64,000 bases of DNA from Nocardia sputorum (GTDB taxonomy: Bacteria > Actinomycetota > Actinomycetes > Mycobacteriales > Mycobacteriaceae). Positions 36,067 through 44,358 of this stretch are shown in pieces. The number at the start of each line of letters is the position of its first letter. Positions within the stretch are counted from its first letter, which is position 1. Location: NCBI RefSeq assembly GCF_027924405.1, contig NZ_AP026978.1, forward strand, positions 248,001 to 312,000, given 5' to 3'. The notes below the pieces were generated by a model that was not told the DNA's origin, searched no databases, and saw only the letters and a list, made by a program, of their open reading frames with translations. A program made the translations under genes and the position numbers.

Positions 36067-37130
36067 GTTCCGGCGTGGCCGCGAGAGCGCTTGTGGCGGT
36101 GGCTGTTCCGCTCGCTTGGAGCAACGCGGTCCTGCCTCGCCTCGGTCTCGGTATACGCGCGCGAACGGCGGCCAATGCCGGTTTCGCCACCCTGTACGCG
36201 CTCGCGCTGCGCGCCGACCCGGGCCGGTGGTCGGTGCGTGGCGTTCGCCATGGGCTGGTCGCCGCCTCGGCGGTGACAGCCGGTTACGCTTCGGCCCTTG
36301 CCGTTCCGTCGTTGCGATGGCAATTGGCCGAACTCGCCGAACGCGGCCCTGACGTGTCGACCACCGAGTGGGCGGCGGTGCACATTCCCCTCGGGACCGT
36401 CTACAGCGAGGAACTCGTTTTCCGCGGCACGCTGGATCCGCTGCTCGACAACGTCTTCGGTCCGCGAGCAGGCGCGTTGCTCGGCGCGGCCGTCTTCGGG
36501 CTCTGGCACATCGCACCCGCGCGGGCCGTAGGTGACAGTGTTCCCGCCACCGTGGCCGTCACCACGGCGGGCGGTCTCGTGTTCGGTTGGCTGCGCCGCC
36601 ACACCGCGGGCGTCGTCGCTCCGGCGCTGCTGCACCTGGCCATGAACGCGGGTGGTGCGATCGCTCCCCGCCTGGCCCGCCGCCTCGAGGGTTCGGTGCG
36701 CGAGTCCAGGACGGCGCGGGGAAGTAGGGTCGGGAAGGTGGCAGGACGAGGGACGGTCGACCCCGCTCAGATGCGGGCAGCGGTGGCGGCGGTGAGCGAG
36801 TGGTTGCGCGATGAATCGGTCGATCCGCCCGCCCGCGCCGACCTCGGGGCGGCCGTGCGGACAACGGCGCGCTCGCTGGCGGTCTCCGCGCCCGGGCACT
36901 CCGTGGAGCTGCGGGTGCCGCCGTTCGTCGCGGTGCAGTGCGTCGAGGGGCCGCGGCACACCAGAGGCACCCCGCCGAACGTCGTCGAGACCGACCCGCG
37001 CACGTGGCTGCTCTTGGCCACCGGCCTGCTCGAATTCGACGACGCCCTCGACTCCGGCGCGGTGAGCGCATCCGGCACCCGCGCGGCCGAGATCGCCCAC
37101 TGGCTCCCGATCGTCCGGGCCGCCGCCTGA
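36063..37130 (+). CDS. CPBP-family intramembrane protease, open in frame into a sterol-carrier domain
   Basis: Residues 1 to about 210 form a CPBP (Abi/Rce1-like) glutamic intramembrane protease with all motifs: EELVFRG (Glu116, Glu117, Arg121), FGLWHI (His149) and HLAMNAGG (His191, Asn195). No stop codon intervenes before residue 226, where a sterol-carrier family protein begins, so the frame encodes one 355-residue product. In M. tuberculosis the two are separate genes (from memory, Rv0804 and Rv0807). A TAG in another frame at 36725 hints that a small indel removed the old stop. Either a genuine fusion, or the carrier is also made from its own GTG. Confidence 0.7.
   Translation: MSSGVAARALVAVAVPLAWSNAVLPRLGLGIRARTAANAGFATLYALALRADPGRWSVRGVRHGLVAASAVTAGYASALAVPSLRWQLAELAERGPDVSTTEWAAVHIPLGTVYSEELVFRGTLDPLLDNVFGPRAGALLGAAVFGLWHIAPARAVGDSVPATVAVTTAGGLVFGWLRRHTAGVVAPALLHLAMNAGGAIAPRLARRLEGSVRESRTARGSRVGKVAGRGTVDPAQMRAAVAAVSEWLRDESVDPPARADLGAAVRTTARSLAVSAPGHSVELRVPPFVAVQCVEGPRHTRGTPPNVVETDPRTWLLLATGLLEFDDALDSGAVSASGTRAAEIAHWLPIVRAAA
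36738..37130 (+). CDS. Sterol-carrier-family protein (internal start within the CPBP frame)
   Basis: The downstream 130 residues, if begun at GTG 36738, make MAGRGTVDPAQMRAAVAAVS, then SVELRVPPFVAVQCVEGPRH and ETDPRTWLLLATGLLEFDDA. This matches the small actinobacterial sterol-carrier-family proteins that precede purF in mycobacteria. GGGAAG lies directly before the GTG, a rather short spacing. Lipid carriage is inferred from the family name only. This entry overlaps the fused reading; which product exists in the cell is undecided. Confidence 0.55.
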   Translation: MAGRGTVDPAQMRAAVAAVSEWLRDESVDPPARADLGAAVRTTARSLAVSAPGHSVELRVPPFVAVQCVEGPRHTRGTPPNVVETDPRTWLLLATGLLEFDDALDSGAVSASGTRAAEIAHWLPIVRAAA

Positions 37131-37148
37131 CGCCGCGCGTACGCGGCG
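37131..37148. terminator. Hairpin between convergent genes
   Basis: CGCCGCG (37131-37137) pairs with CGCGGCG (37142-37148) around CGTA, immediately after the sterol-carrier stop and 10 bp before the stop of the opposing YhgE/Pip gene. Confidence 0.5.
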
Positions 37149-37158
37149 CCTGCGGGCG

Positions 37159-38496
37159 TCACGCCTGGATGATGTTGCGGCGCTCCAGCCCCTTGCGGTC
37201 GTAGAAGCGGGTGACCGCCGCGCCGAAGACCAGCCCGATCACCAGCCCGAGGACGGCCATCCATACGCCGCGGGTGAGTCCCGCCTCGAAATTCGCGTCG
37301 AAGTACAGGATCGATCGCACCCCGAGGAACACCTGGTGCATGGGCTCGAAGGAGGCGAGCCAGCCGAAGTACCGCGGCGTCGCCTCGATCGGCACGGTGC
37401 CGCCGGAGGACGGCAACCCGAGGATGACGAACAGGATCAGGTTCACCAGCAGGCCCGCCGAGCCGATCGCCGCCAGCATGGACAGCCCGGTCACGCCGAC
37501 GGCGATCATGGCGAGCGCGCTGTAGAGGTACAGGGCGAGCGGATTGCCGATCGGCATGTCCAGCAGCTCACCGACGACCAGGAACACCGCCGCGACGATG
37601 TTCGCCGCCAGCACGAACACGCCCCACTTGATCAGCAGCGTCTTGAACCGCGAGATCGGCGTCGGCGGGTAGTGCACGTACCACGGGCCGTACTCGGTGG
37701 GCACGAAGCCGAGCTGCGCGTCGATCATGGTGTGGATCACCATCGCGCCGACCACCCCGGCCAGCAGCAGCAACAAGGAGTAGAAGAACGCGGTCAGCCC
37801 TTGGCCGCTGCCGTGCGGCAGCGGGTGGTACTGCTGGGTGACCACTTCGATCGGCGACGCCAGCGCCACCTTGGTGGCGCCGGTCAGCTGCGGCGCGGGC
37901 GGACCGCCGGGCCGCGGGGCGAGCTGCGCGGTGACCTGGTCGAGCAGCTGCTTGCCGACCTGCTTGTTCACTTCGGCCAGCGCCTCGTTCCCGACCCGCA
38001 GCACGATCTGGGTGCCGAACGCGCCGGTGCGCGGGTTCGTCTGCACGGTGATGATCGGTCGCGGGATGTCGCCCGGTATGACACTGCCCACACCCAGATT
38101 GCCGAGCCGCTTGCTGAAATCGCTCGGGATGACGATCGCGCCGTAGACCTGCCCGGACTGCATCTGTCGCTCGGCCTCGTTGATGCTGATCACACGCAGG
38201 TCGACCTTGTCCGAGGGCACCCCGTCGGCCAGCGCGCGAGTGATCTGGTCGCCGAAGTTCACCTGCTGCGCGCTGTCCCCGCTGCCGATGGTGTCGCCCA
38301 CGTCCTGGTTGACGAGGGCGATCGGGAAGTCGTGCAGGTTCTTCTCCGGATCGACGACATAGTCGAGGTACATGATGCCCAGCAGCGCGGTGAGCAAGCT
38401 CAACACGGCGAGGGGAAAGAGCACCATCCGAGGCCATGGCCTGCGCGCGGGAGTCGCACCCGACTCCGTCGTGCCCGCGTCGTCCGTAGTCGTCAC
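37159..38496 (-). CDS. YhgE/Pip-type (DUF3533) membrane protein
   Basis: A 445-residue protein with one N-terminal membrane helix (MVLFPLAVLSLLTALLGIMY after a 25-residue tail), a large outside domain (IALVNQDVGD, GAIVIPSDFSKRL, PIITVQTNPRTGAFG), then five or six C-terminal helices resembling the permease half of ABC-2 exporters. YhgE/Pip proteins serve as phage receptors or ESX/T7SS-linked exporters in Gram-positives. The start is uncertain: GTG 38496 lies 7 nt after TACGGT (possible leaderless), and another GTG is three codons upstream. Divergent from purF. Confidence 0.8.
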   Translation of the reverse strand: MTTTDDAGTTESGATPARRPWPRMVLFPLAVLSLLTALLGIMYLDYVVDPEKNLHDFPIALVNQDVGDTIGSGDSAQQVNFGDQITRALADGVPSDKVDLRVISINEAERQMQSGQVYGAIVIPSDFSKRLGNLGVGSVIPGDIPRPIITVQTNPRTGAFGTQIVLRVGNEALAEVNKQVGKQLLDQVTAQLAPRPGGPPAPQLTGATKVALASPIEVVTQQYHPLPHGSGQGLTAFFYSLLLLLAGVVGAMVIHTMIDAQLGFVPTEYGPWYVHYPPTPISRFKTLLIKWGVFVLAANIVAAVFLVVGELLDMPIGNPLALYLYSALAMIAVGVTGLSMLAAIGSAGLLVNLILFVILGLPSSGGTVPIEATPRYFGWLASFEPMHQVFLGVRSILYFDANFEAGLTRGVWMAVLGLVIGLVFGAAVTRFYDRKGLERRNIIQA

Positions 38497-38643
38497 GGTG
38501 CGCACCGTAACAGCTGTGCGGCCCGCGTCGGCCCCGCTTCGGTCGCGCCGGATTGCTGCTCGGATGCGGCGGCGGTGCGAAAGCACGGCTGTCCACCCGT
38601 AGAATGAAATCTGCCCCCAGCCCGCCCGAACAGGGAGCAAACG

Positions 38644-40236
38644 GTGACCAACGCCGAACTGCCGGTCCAGAGCATTTCCGCCACCTCCTGTCCCGCCCCG
38701 GACGTCGACGAGAACGAGCCGCGCGAGGAGTGCGGAGTCTTCGGAGTCTGGGCGCCGAGCGAAGAAGTGGCGAAACTCACGTACTACGGGCTCTATGCTC
38801 TGCAACACCGTGGGCAGGAGGCGGCGGGCATCGCGGTGTCGGACGGCTCGCAGATTCTCGTCTTCAAGGATCTGGGTCTGGTCAGCCAGGTGTTCGACGA
38901 GCAGACCTTGGCAGCCATGCCGGGCCACATCGCCGTCGGCCACTGCCGCTACTCCACCACGGGTGGAGTGACCTGGGAGAACGCCCAGCCCATCTTCCGC
39001 ACCACCGCGGTCGGTTCCGGAGTTGCCCTGGGCCACAACGGCAATCTGGTCAACACCGCCGAATTGGCCGGTCGCGCACGCGAACTCGGACTGCTCGGCG
39101 CCTCCGTGCGGGGCGGCCGCCCGCAGCCCGCCGCGGCGACCTCCGACTCCGACGTGGTCACCGCGCTGCTCGCGCACGCCTCCGCCGACTCCAGCATCGA
39201 GCAGGCCGCGATGGAACTGCTGCCCACCTTGAAGGGCGCGTTCTGCCTGACGTTCATGGACGAGCACACCCTTTACGCCGCGCGCGACCCGCACGGCGTG
39301 CGCCCGCTGTGCCTGGGCAGGCTGGAGCGTGGCTGGGTCGTTGCCAGTGAGACCGCCGCGTTGGACATCGTCGGCGCCGCATTCGTCCGCGAGATCGAAC
39401 CCGGCGAACTGCTGGCGATCGACGCCGACGGCGTGCGCTCGATGCGCTTCGCCAACCCCGAGCCCAAGGGCTGCGTCTTCGAGTACGTGTACCTGGCCCG
39501 GCCGGACAGCACCATCGCGGGCCGTTCGGTGCACGCCACCCGGGTGGAGATCGGCCGGCGCCTGGCGAAGGAGCACCCGGTCGACGCCGACCTGGTGATC
39601 CCGGTCCCCGAATCCGGGACCCCGGCCGCCGTCGGCTACGCGCAGGGGTCGGGCGTGCCCTACGGCCAGGGTCTGATGAAGAACGCCTACGTCGGTCGCA
39701 CGTTCATCCAGCCCAGCCAGACCATCCGGCAGCTGGGCATCCGGCTCAAGCTCAATCCGCTGCGCGAGGTCATCCGGGGCAAGCGCCTGATCGTCGTGGA
39801 CGACTCGATCGTGCGCGGCAACACCCAGCGCGCGCTGATTCGGATGCTGCGCGAGGCGGGCGCGGTGGAGATCCACGTGCGGATCGCCTCGCCGCCGGTG
39901 AAGTGGCCGTGCTTCTACGGCATCGACTTCGCCTCCCGCGCGGAGTTGATCGCCAACGGGGCGGGAACCGAGGGTGACGTCGCGGACATGGTCGAGGGCG
40001 TGCGCCGCTCGATCGGCGCCGACACCCTCGGCTACATCTCGCTCGACGGCATGGTCGCCGCGACCGAACAGCCGCGCTCGCGGCTGTGCGCCGCGTGCTT
40101 CGACGGCAACTACCCGATCCCGCTGCCCACCGAGGCCGCCATCGGGAAGAACGTGCTCGAGGGCATGCTCACCGGCCAGTCCGAGGCCGTGCTGCTGGGC
40201 GAGAACGCGAACGCGAGCGCGCTCAGCCGCCCGTGA
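38644..40236 (+). CDS. purF: Amidophosphoribosyltransferase
   Basis: A 530-residue enzyme for the first committed step of purine synthesis (PRPP plus glutamine to phosphoribosylamine). A 29-residue propeptide precedes EECGVFGVW, so Cys30 becomes the N-terminal nucleophile after cleavage, as in the B. subtilis type. Cysteines for a 4Fe-4S cluster are seen (VKWPCFYGID, SRLCAACFDGNYP). The PRPP-binding loop LIVVDDSIVRGNTQRA is intact. GTG start with AGGGAGC upstream. It is followed by a hairpin and then the dipeptide operon rather than purM. Confidence 0.97.
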   Translation: MTNAELPVQSISATSCPAPDVDENEPREECGVFGVWAPSEEVAKLTYYGLYALQHRGQEAAGIAVSDGSQILVFKDLGLVSQVFDEQTLAAMPGHIAVGHCRYSTTGGVTWENAQPIFRTTAVGSGVALGHNGNLVNTAELAGRARELGLLGASVRGGRPQPAAATSDSDVVTALLAHASADSSIEQAAMELLPTLKGAFCLTFMDEHTLYAARDPHGVRPLCLGRLERGWVVASETAALDIVGAAFVREIEPGELLAIDADGVRSMRFANPEPKGCVFEYVYLARPDSTIAGRSVHATRVEIGRRLAKEHPVDADLVIPVPESGTPAAVGYAQGSGVPYGQGLMKNAYVGRTFIQPSQTIRQLGIRLKLNPLREVIRGKRLIVVDDSIVRGNTQRALIRMLREAGAVEIHVRIASPPVKWPCFYGIDFASRAELIANGAGTEGDVADMVEGVRRSIGADTLGYISLDGMVAATEQPRSRLCAACFDGNYPIPLPTEAAIGKNVLEGMLTGQSEAVLLGENANASALSRP

Positions 40237-40252
40237 GCGGCTTCTGATCACC

Positions 40253-40290
40253 GATCCGGTGGTTTGCCCGCTCCGGGCGACCGCCGGATC
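40253..40290 (+). terminator. purF terminator
   Basis: Nested stems GATCCGG/CCGGATC (40253-40259 with 40284-40290) and GCCCG/CGGGC inside, beginning 17 bp after the purF stop. Confidence 0.65.
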
Positions 40291-40414
40291 ACTCTGCACC
40301 GCGGCGCGTGCTGGTTTCGTCGCAAGCGTTCATGGGTACCGTCATGCACTGTCGCGCAGTGTGGTCTGGCGTACTCGAGACACCACGCCCAGCGCTCCGC
40401 GGCAATTCTGGACG

Positions 40415-40456
40415 TACGACCGGTATTTCCCCGCGGTCGTAGGCGCCGCGCATAAT
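40415..40456 (+). promoter_or_regulatory. Probable promoter/operator of the dipeptide ABC operon
   Basis: An 8-bp inverted repeat TACGACCG/CGGTCGTA (40415-40422 with 40434-40441) lies just upstream of a good -10 box CATAAT (40451-40456), so it would cover the -35 region. Transcription from about 40463 gives a 5' leader of roughly 150 nt before dppA. No gene is seen in the 374-bp gap 40237-40610. Confidence 0.45.
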
Positions 40457-40610
40457 GCCTGCTGACGGGCTCGCGAATTTTCTTCGAAAACGTAACGTGC
40501 CGAAAATGCTTCGTAGGTACGGTGCCGATCAGATCGGAAGTTCACCCGTGTCCGCACCGGGCCTGCGATCCCAGCGGAACGCGGTGCGGCGCTCGAGAAG
40601 TGGGGCCGTG

Positions 40611-42221
40611 ATGAGGAATTCGAGGTTGGGGCGACGGAGCGGGACGCGAACCATCGCGGCCCTCGGGTTGCTGGCGCTGGCGGCGTCGGTACTGGCCGGC
40701 TGCGGTTCCGGGCGAACCGGTGAGGACGACGGCGGCGGCTTGGTGGCGGGCACCACCGACAAGATCTTCTCGCTCGATCCGGCGGCCGCCTACGACAACG
40801 GCTCACTGGTCGCCGAGACGCAGATCTACCAGTACCTGCTCAACTTCGCGCCCGGCGACGCGACGCCGCAGCCGGACGCCGCCCAGAAGTGCGAGTTCAC
40901 CGCGCCCACGGTGTACACCTGCACGTTGAAGGACGGCCTGAAGTTCGCCAACGGCAACCCGCTGACCGCGACCAGCGTCAAGTTCTCCTTCGACCGGATG
41001 CTGCGGATCAACGACCCGAACGGCCCCGCGTCGCTGCTGGGCAACCTGGAGAAGACCGACGTGGTGGACGCCCGCACCGTCGCGTTCACGTTGAAGGTGG
41101 CCAACGATCAGACCTTCCCCGCGATCCTGCCCACTCAGGCGGGGCCGATCGTCGACGAGAAGGTGTACCCGCCGGACCGGGTTCTGCCGGACCAGGACGT
41201 GGTGCAGGGCAAGGGCTACTCCGGCCCGTACACCATCGCCGGTTACGACAAGAACAAACTGGTCGAGTATCGGGCGTTCGCCGACTACAACGGCATCCTC
41301 GGCAAGCCGAAGACCGAGACGGTGTCCACGAAGTACTACGCGACCACCGACAACATGAAGCTGGACCTGCAGAACGGTTCGCTCGACGTCGGGTACCGGT
41401 CGTTCACGCCCACCGACATCGAGTCGCTGCGCGGCGACGGCAAGGTCACCGTGCACGAGGGCCCCGGTGGCGAACTGCGCTACATCGTGTTCAACCTGAA
41501 CACCATGCCGGGCGGCACGCCCGCGCAGAAACTGGCCGTGCGCAAGGCCGTCGCGTCCACCGTCGACCGGGCCGCGCTGGCCGACGGCGTCTACAAGAAG
41601 ACGTATCTGCCCGCGTATTCGTCCGTGCCGCAGGGCGTGCCGGGTGCGGCGGAGCCGTTCAAGGACATCTACGGCGCCCAGCCGAACAAGGACCAGGCGG
41701 CGAAGATCCTGGCCGACGCCGGGGTGCCGACGCCGGTCGAGCTGAATCTCCAGTACAACCCGGACCACTACGGTTCCAGCAGCTCGGAGGAGTACGCGGC
41801 GATCAAGTCGCAGCTGGAGGCCACCGGCCTGTTCCGGGTGAACCTGCAATCCACCGAGTGGGTGACCTATCAGCGGGAACGCGCCCGCGACGGGTACCCG
41901 CTCTTCCAGTTCGGCTGGTTCCCGGACTTCCCGGACCCCGACAATTACCTGTCCCCGTTCTTCGGCCCGAACAACTTCCTGCAATCGCATTTCGAGGACC
42001 CGGGCATCTCCGCGCAGTTGATCGCCCAGGCTACCCAGCCCGACAAGGACCAGCGGCTCGCGCAGATCCAGCGGGTGCAGCGTGATCTCGCGCAGAACTT
42101 CCTGCCGATCGTCCCGCTGCTGTCCGGCAAGCAGATCGCGGTGTCGGCCGCCGGAGTGCACGGCGTGGAACAGACGCTCGACGCGTCGTTCAAGTTCCGC
42201 TACACGGTGCTGAGCAAGTGA
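40611..42221 (+). CDS. ABC transporter substrate-binding lipoprotein (peptide family SBP_bac_5)
   Basis: A 536-residue lipoprotein: signal peptide with twin-Arg-like start (RRSGTRTIAALGLLALAA) and lipobox LAGC giving Cys31. The mature part shows family 5 binding-protein traits (YTCTLKDGLKFANGNPLTATS, VKFSFDRML, RYIVFNLNTMPGG, FQFGWFPDFPDPDNYLSPF). It captures peptides or similar solutes outside the membrane for the permease encoded next. ATG 40611 is chosen to place the signal peptide at the N-terminus. The stop overlaps the next GTG, so all four genes form one coupled operon. Confidence 0.92.
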   Translation: MRNSRLGRRSGTRTIAALGLLALAASVLAGCGSGRTGEDDGGGLVAGTTDKIFSLDPAAAYDNGSLVAETQIYQYLLNFAPGDATPQPDAAQKCEFTAPTVYTCTLKDGLKFANGNPLTATSVKFSFDRMLRINDPNGPASLLGNLEKTDVVDARTVAFTLKVANDQTFPAILPTQAGPIVDEKVYPPDRVLPDQDVVQGKGYSGPYTIAGYDKNKLVEYRAFADYNGILGKPKTETVSTKYYATTDNMKLDLQNGSLDVGYRSFTPTDIESLRGDGKVTVHEGPGGELRYIVFNLNTMPGGTPAQKLAVRKAVASTVDRAALADGVYKKTYLPAYSSVPQGVPGAAEPFKDIYGAQPNKDQAAKILADAGVPTPVELNLQYNPDHYGSSSSEEYAAIKSQLEATGLFRVNLQSTEWVTYQRERARDGYPLFQFGWFPDFPDPDNYLSPFFGPNNFLQSHFEDPGISAQLIAQATQPDKDQRLAQIQRVQRDLAQNFLPIVPLLSGKQIAVSAAGVHGVEQTLDASFKFRYTVLSK

Positions 42222-43348
42222 GTTCCGGCGACACAGCCGGGCCCGGGACGACGATATCGGCGGACAGCGCGCCGACACCGATCCTGGCCCGGCCCTCCGG
42301 CCTGCGGCGACGTGGCGACGACTCGCGCCATCGCGCGCTGCTGCGCTACCTGAGCGTCCGCCTGCTGCTGATCCCGGTGACCGCGTGGATCCTGGTCACG
42401 GTCGTGTTCTTCCTGATGCGGGTGGTCGGCGATCCGATCAGCGCGGCCATGGGCGGGCGCATGACCCAGGAGCAGATCGAGGCACGCAAGGAGGCGGCCG
42501 GGCTGAACCGGCCGATCCTGACCCAGTACGGGGGCTACCTGTCCGGGCTCCTGCACGGTGATCTCGGTCGCTCCCAGGACAATCGGGAGATCAGCGAGGT
42601 GGTGGTCACCTACGGCGCGGCCTCGCTGGAGCTGGTGTGCTGGGCGCTGGTCGTCGCGTTCGCGATCGGCGTCCCGCTGGGCAGATACGCCGCGACCCAC
42701 CGGGATTCGGCCGCGGACACGACGCTGCGGTTGCTGGCCATCCTGTTCTACGCCGCGCCGGTGTTCTTCGTCGGCCTGCTGTTGAAACTGGTGTTCGCGG
42801 TGCGCCTGGGTTGGTTGCCGGTGGCGGGCCGGGCCAGCACGAACGTAGAGCTGCGGCTGCAACACGTCTCACCGAAAACGAACATCATGGTGATCGACGC
42901 GATCCTCTACGGCGACACCGGATACCTGATCGACGTGCTGAAACACGCGGTACTGCCCGCCATCGCGCTGGGCCTGCTCACCGCGGGCATCTTCCTGCGC
43001 CTGGTCCGGATCAATCTGATCCAGACCCTTCGCGCCGACTACGTGGACGCCGCACGGGCGCGCGGTCTTTCCCGCCGCGTGGTGACCGGCCGGCACGCGT
43101 TCCGCAACGCGATGATCCCGATCGTCACGGTGATGGGCATGCAGATCGCCATGATGCTCGGCGCGTCGGTGCTCACCGAGACCACGTTCGAGTGGAAGGG
43201 GCTCGGCTACCAGTTCGCGCAGTACCTGTCCGCGCGCGACTTCATCGCCGTGCAGGGCATCGTCGCGTTCATCGCGCTCATCGTGGCGGTGATGAGTTTC
43301 CTGGTGGACGTCGTGGTGGCGCTGATCGATCCGAGAGTGAGGTTCTGA
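42218..43348 (+). CDS. dppB: Peptide ABC transporter permease (DppB type)
   Basis: A 376-residue inner-membrane permease. A 40-residue N-terminal tail precedes helix 1 (LLLIPVTAWILVTVVFFLM). Family features include RVVGDPISAAMGG, the EAA loop region DAARARGLSRRVVTGRHAFRNA, and TETTFEWKGLGYQFAQYL. It pairs with DppC to form the channel. Starts at a GTG overlapping the previous stop (GTGA). Confidence 0.93.
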   Translation: MSSGDTAGPGTTISADSAPTPILARPSGLRRRGDDSRHRALLRYLSVRLLLIPVTAWILVTVVFFLMRVVGDPISAAMGGRMTQEQIEARKEAAGLNRPILTQYGGYLSGLLHGDLGRSQDNREISEVVVTYGAASLELVCWALVVAFAIGVPLGRYAATHRDSAADTTLRLLAILFYAAPVFFVGLLLKLVFAVRLGWLPVAGRASTNVELRLQHVSPKTNIMVIDAILYGDTGYLIDVLKHAVLPAIALGLLTAGIFLRLVRINLIQTLRADYVDAARARGLSRRVVTGRHAFRNAMIPIVTVMGMQIAMMLGASVLTETTFEWKGLGYQFAQYLSARDFIAVQGIVAFIALIVAVMSFLVDVVVALIDPRVRF

Positions 43349-44358
43349 TGACCGCTCCGGAATTGCTGAACGAACCTCCGATCCTGCCGCCCGTGGCGCG
43401 CCGGGGCGTGCCGGGCCTGCGGTTGTTCTCGATGACCGCGGGGTTGCAGCGCGCGACGCTGATCCTCGGACTCGTCTTGGTCGGCGTCTTCGTGGTCGCC
43501 GCCGTCTTCGCTCCGCTGATCGCGCCGTACGGATTCGCGCAGAGCGCCGCCGACGGTGTCGATTTCGCCCGCCAGCAAGCCCCGTCGGCGGAGCACTGGT
43601 TCGGCACCTCGGTGCGTGGCGAAGACGTGTTCTCCCGGGTCGTCTACGGCGCGCGGACGGCCCTGTGGGTGATCGCGATATCGCTGGTGCTCTCGCTGCT
43701 GATCGGTGTGCCGCTCGGGCTGCTGTCCGGCTATGTCGGCCGGTGGCCGGACCGGCTGCTCGTGTTGTTCATGGACGCCATGTACGCGTTCCCCACGCTG
43801 CTGCTGGCGATCGTGGTGTCCATCGTGGTCGCGGGCGGCCGATCGACCAGCCTGGGCGGTGTGCTGTCCGCGGCGGTGGCCATCACGGCGGTCTTCGTGC
43901 CGCAGTACTTCCGGGTGGTGCGCAACGCCACCGTGGCCGTGAAACAGGAGCCGTACGTCGACGCGGCGCGGGTGACCGGTGCGTCGACGGCGCGAATCCT
44001 GTTCCGGCACATCCTGGCCAACGTCACCCAGTCGCTGCCGGTGATCGTCACGCTCAACGGGTCGGAGGCCATTCTCACACTGGCCGGACTGGGCTTCCTC
44101 GGTTTCGGCATCGAGCCGACACAGGCTGCGGAGTGGGGCTTCGATCTGAACAAAGCGCTGTCGGACGTGTCCAACGGCATCTGGTGGACGGGCGTCTTCC
44201 CCGGCGTCGCCATCGTGCTCGTCGTGCTCGGCATGACCTTGGTCGGCGAGAGCCTGAACGAGGTCCTCAACCCGATCCTGCGCACTCGTCGTGCCGTGGC
44301 GGTGGCGAGCGCGCCCGTTCTCGCGCCGAACGGTGGAAGGGAAGCGGCCGATGACTGA
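43348..44358 (+). CDS. dppC: Peptide ABC transporter permease (DppC type)
   Basis: A 336-residue permease starting at the ATG of a TGATG overlap with dppB. It contains the usual N-terminal helix (LILGLVLVGVFVVAAVFAPL), the HWFGTSVRGEDVFSRVVYGA motif typical of DppC/OppC, and the EAA loop YVDAARVTGASTARILFRHI. It forms the second half of the channel. The coding end overlaps the ATPase gene by 8 bp. Confidence 0.93.
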   Translation: MTAPELLNEPPILPPVARRGVPGLRLFSMTAGLQRATLILGLVLVGVFVVAAVFAPLIAPYGFAQSAADGVDFARQQAPSAEHWFGTSVRGEDVFSRVVYGARTALWVIAISLVLSLLIGVPLGLLSGYVGRWPDRLLVLFMDAMYAFPTLLLAIVVSIVVAGGRSTSLGGVLSAAVAITAVFVPQYFRVVRNATVAVKQEPYVDAARVTGASTARILFRHILANVTQSLPVIVTLNGSEAILTLAGLGFLGFGIEPTQAAEWGFDLNKALSDVSNGIWWTGVFPGVAIVLVVLGMTLVGESLNEVLNPILRTRRAVAVASAPVLAPNGGREAADD

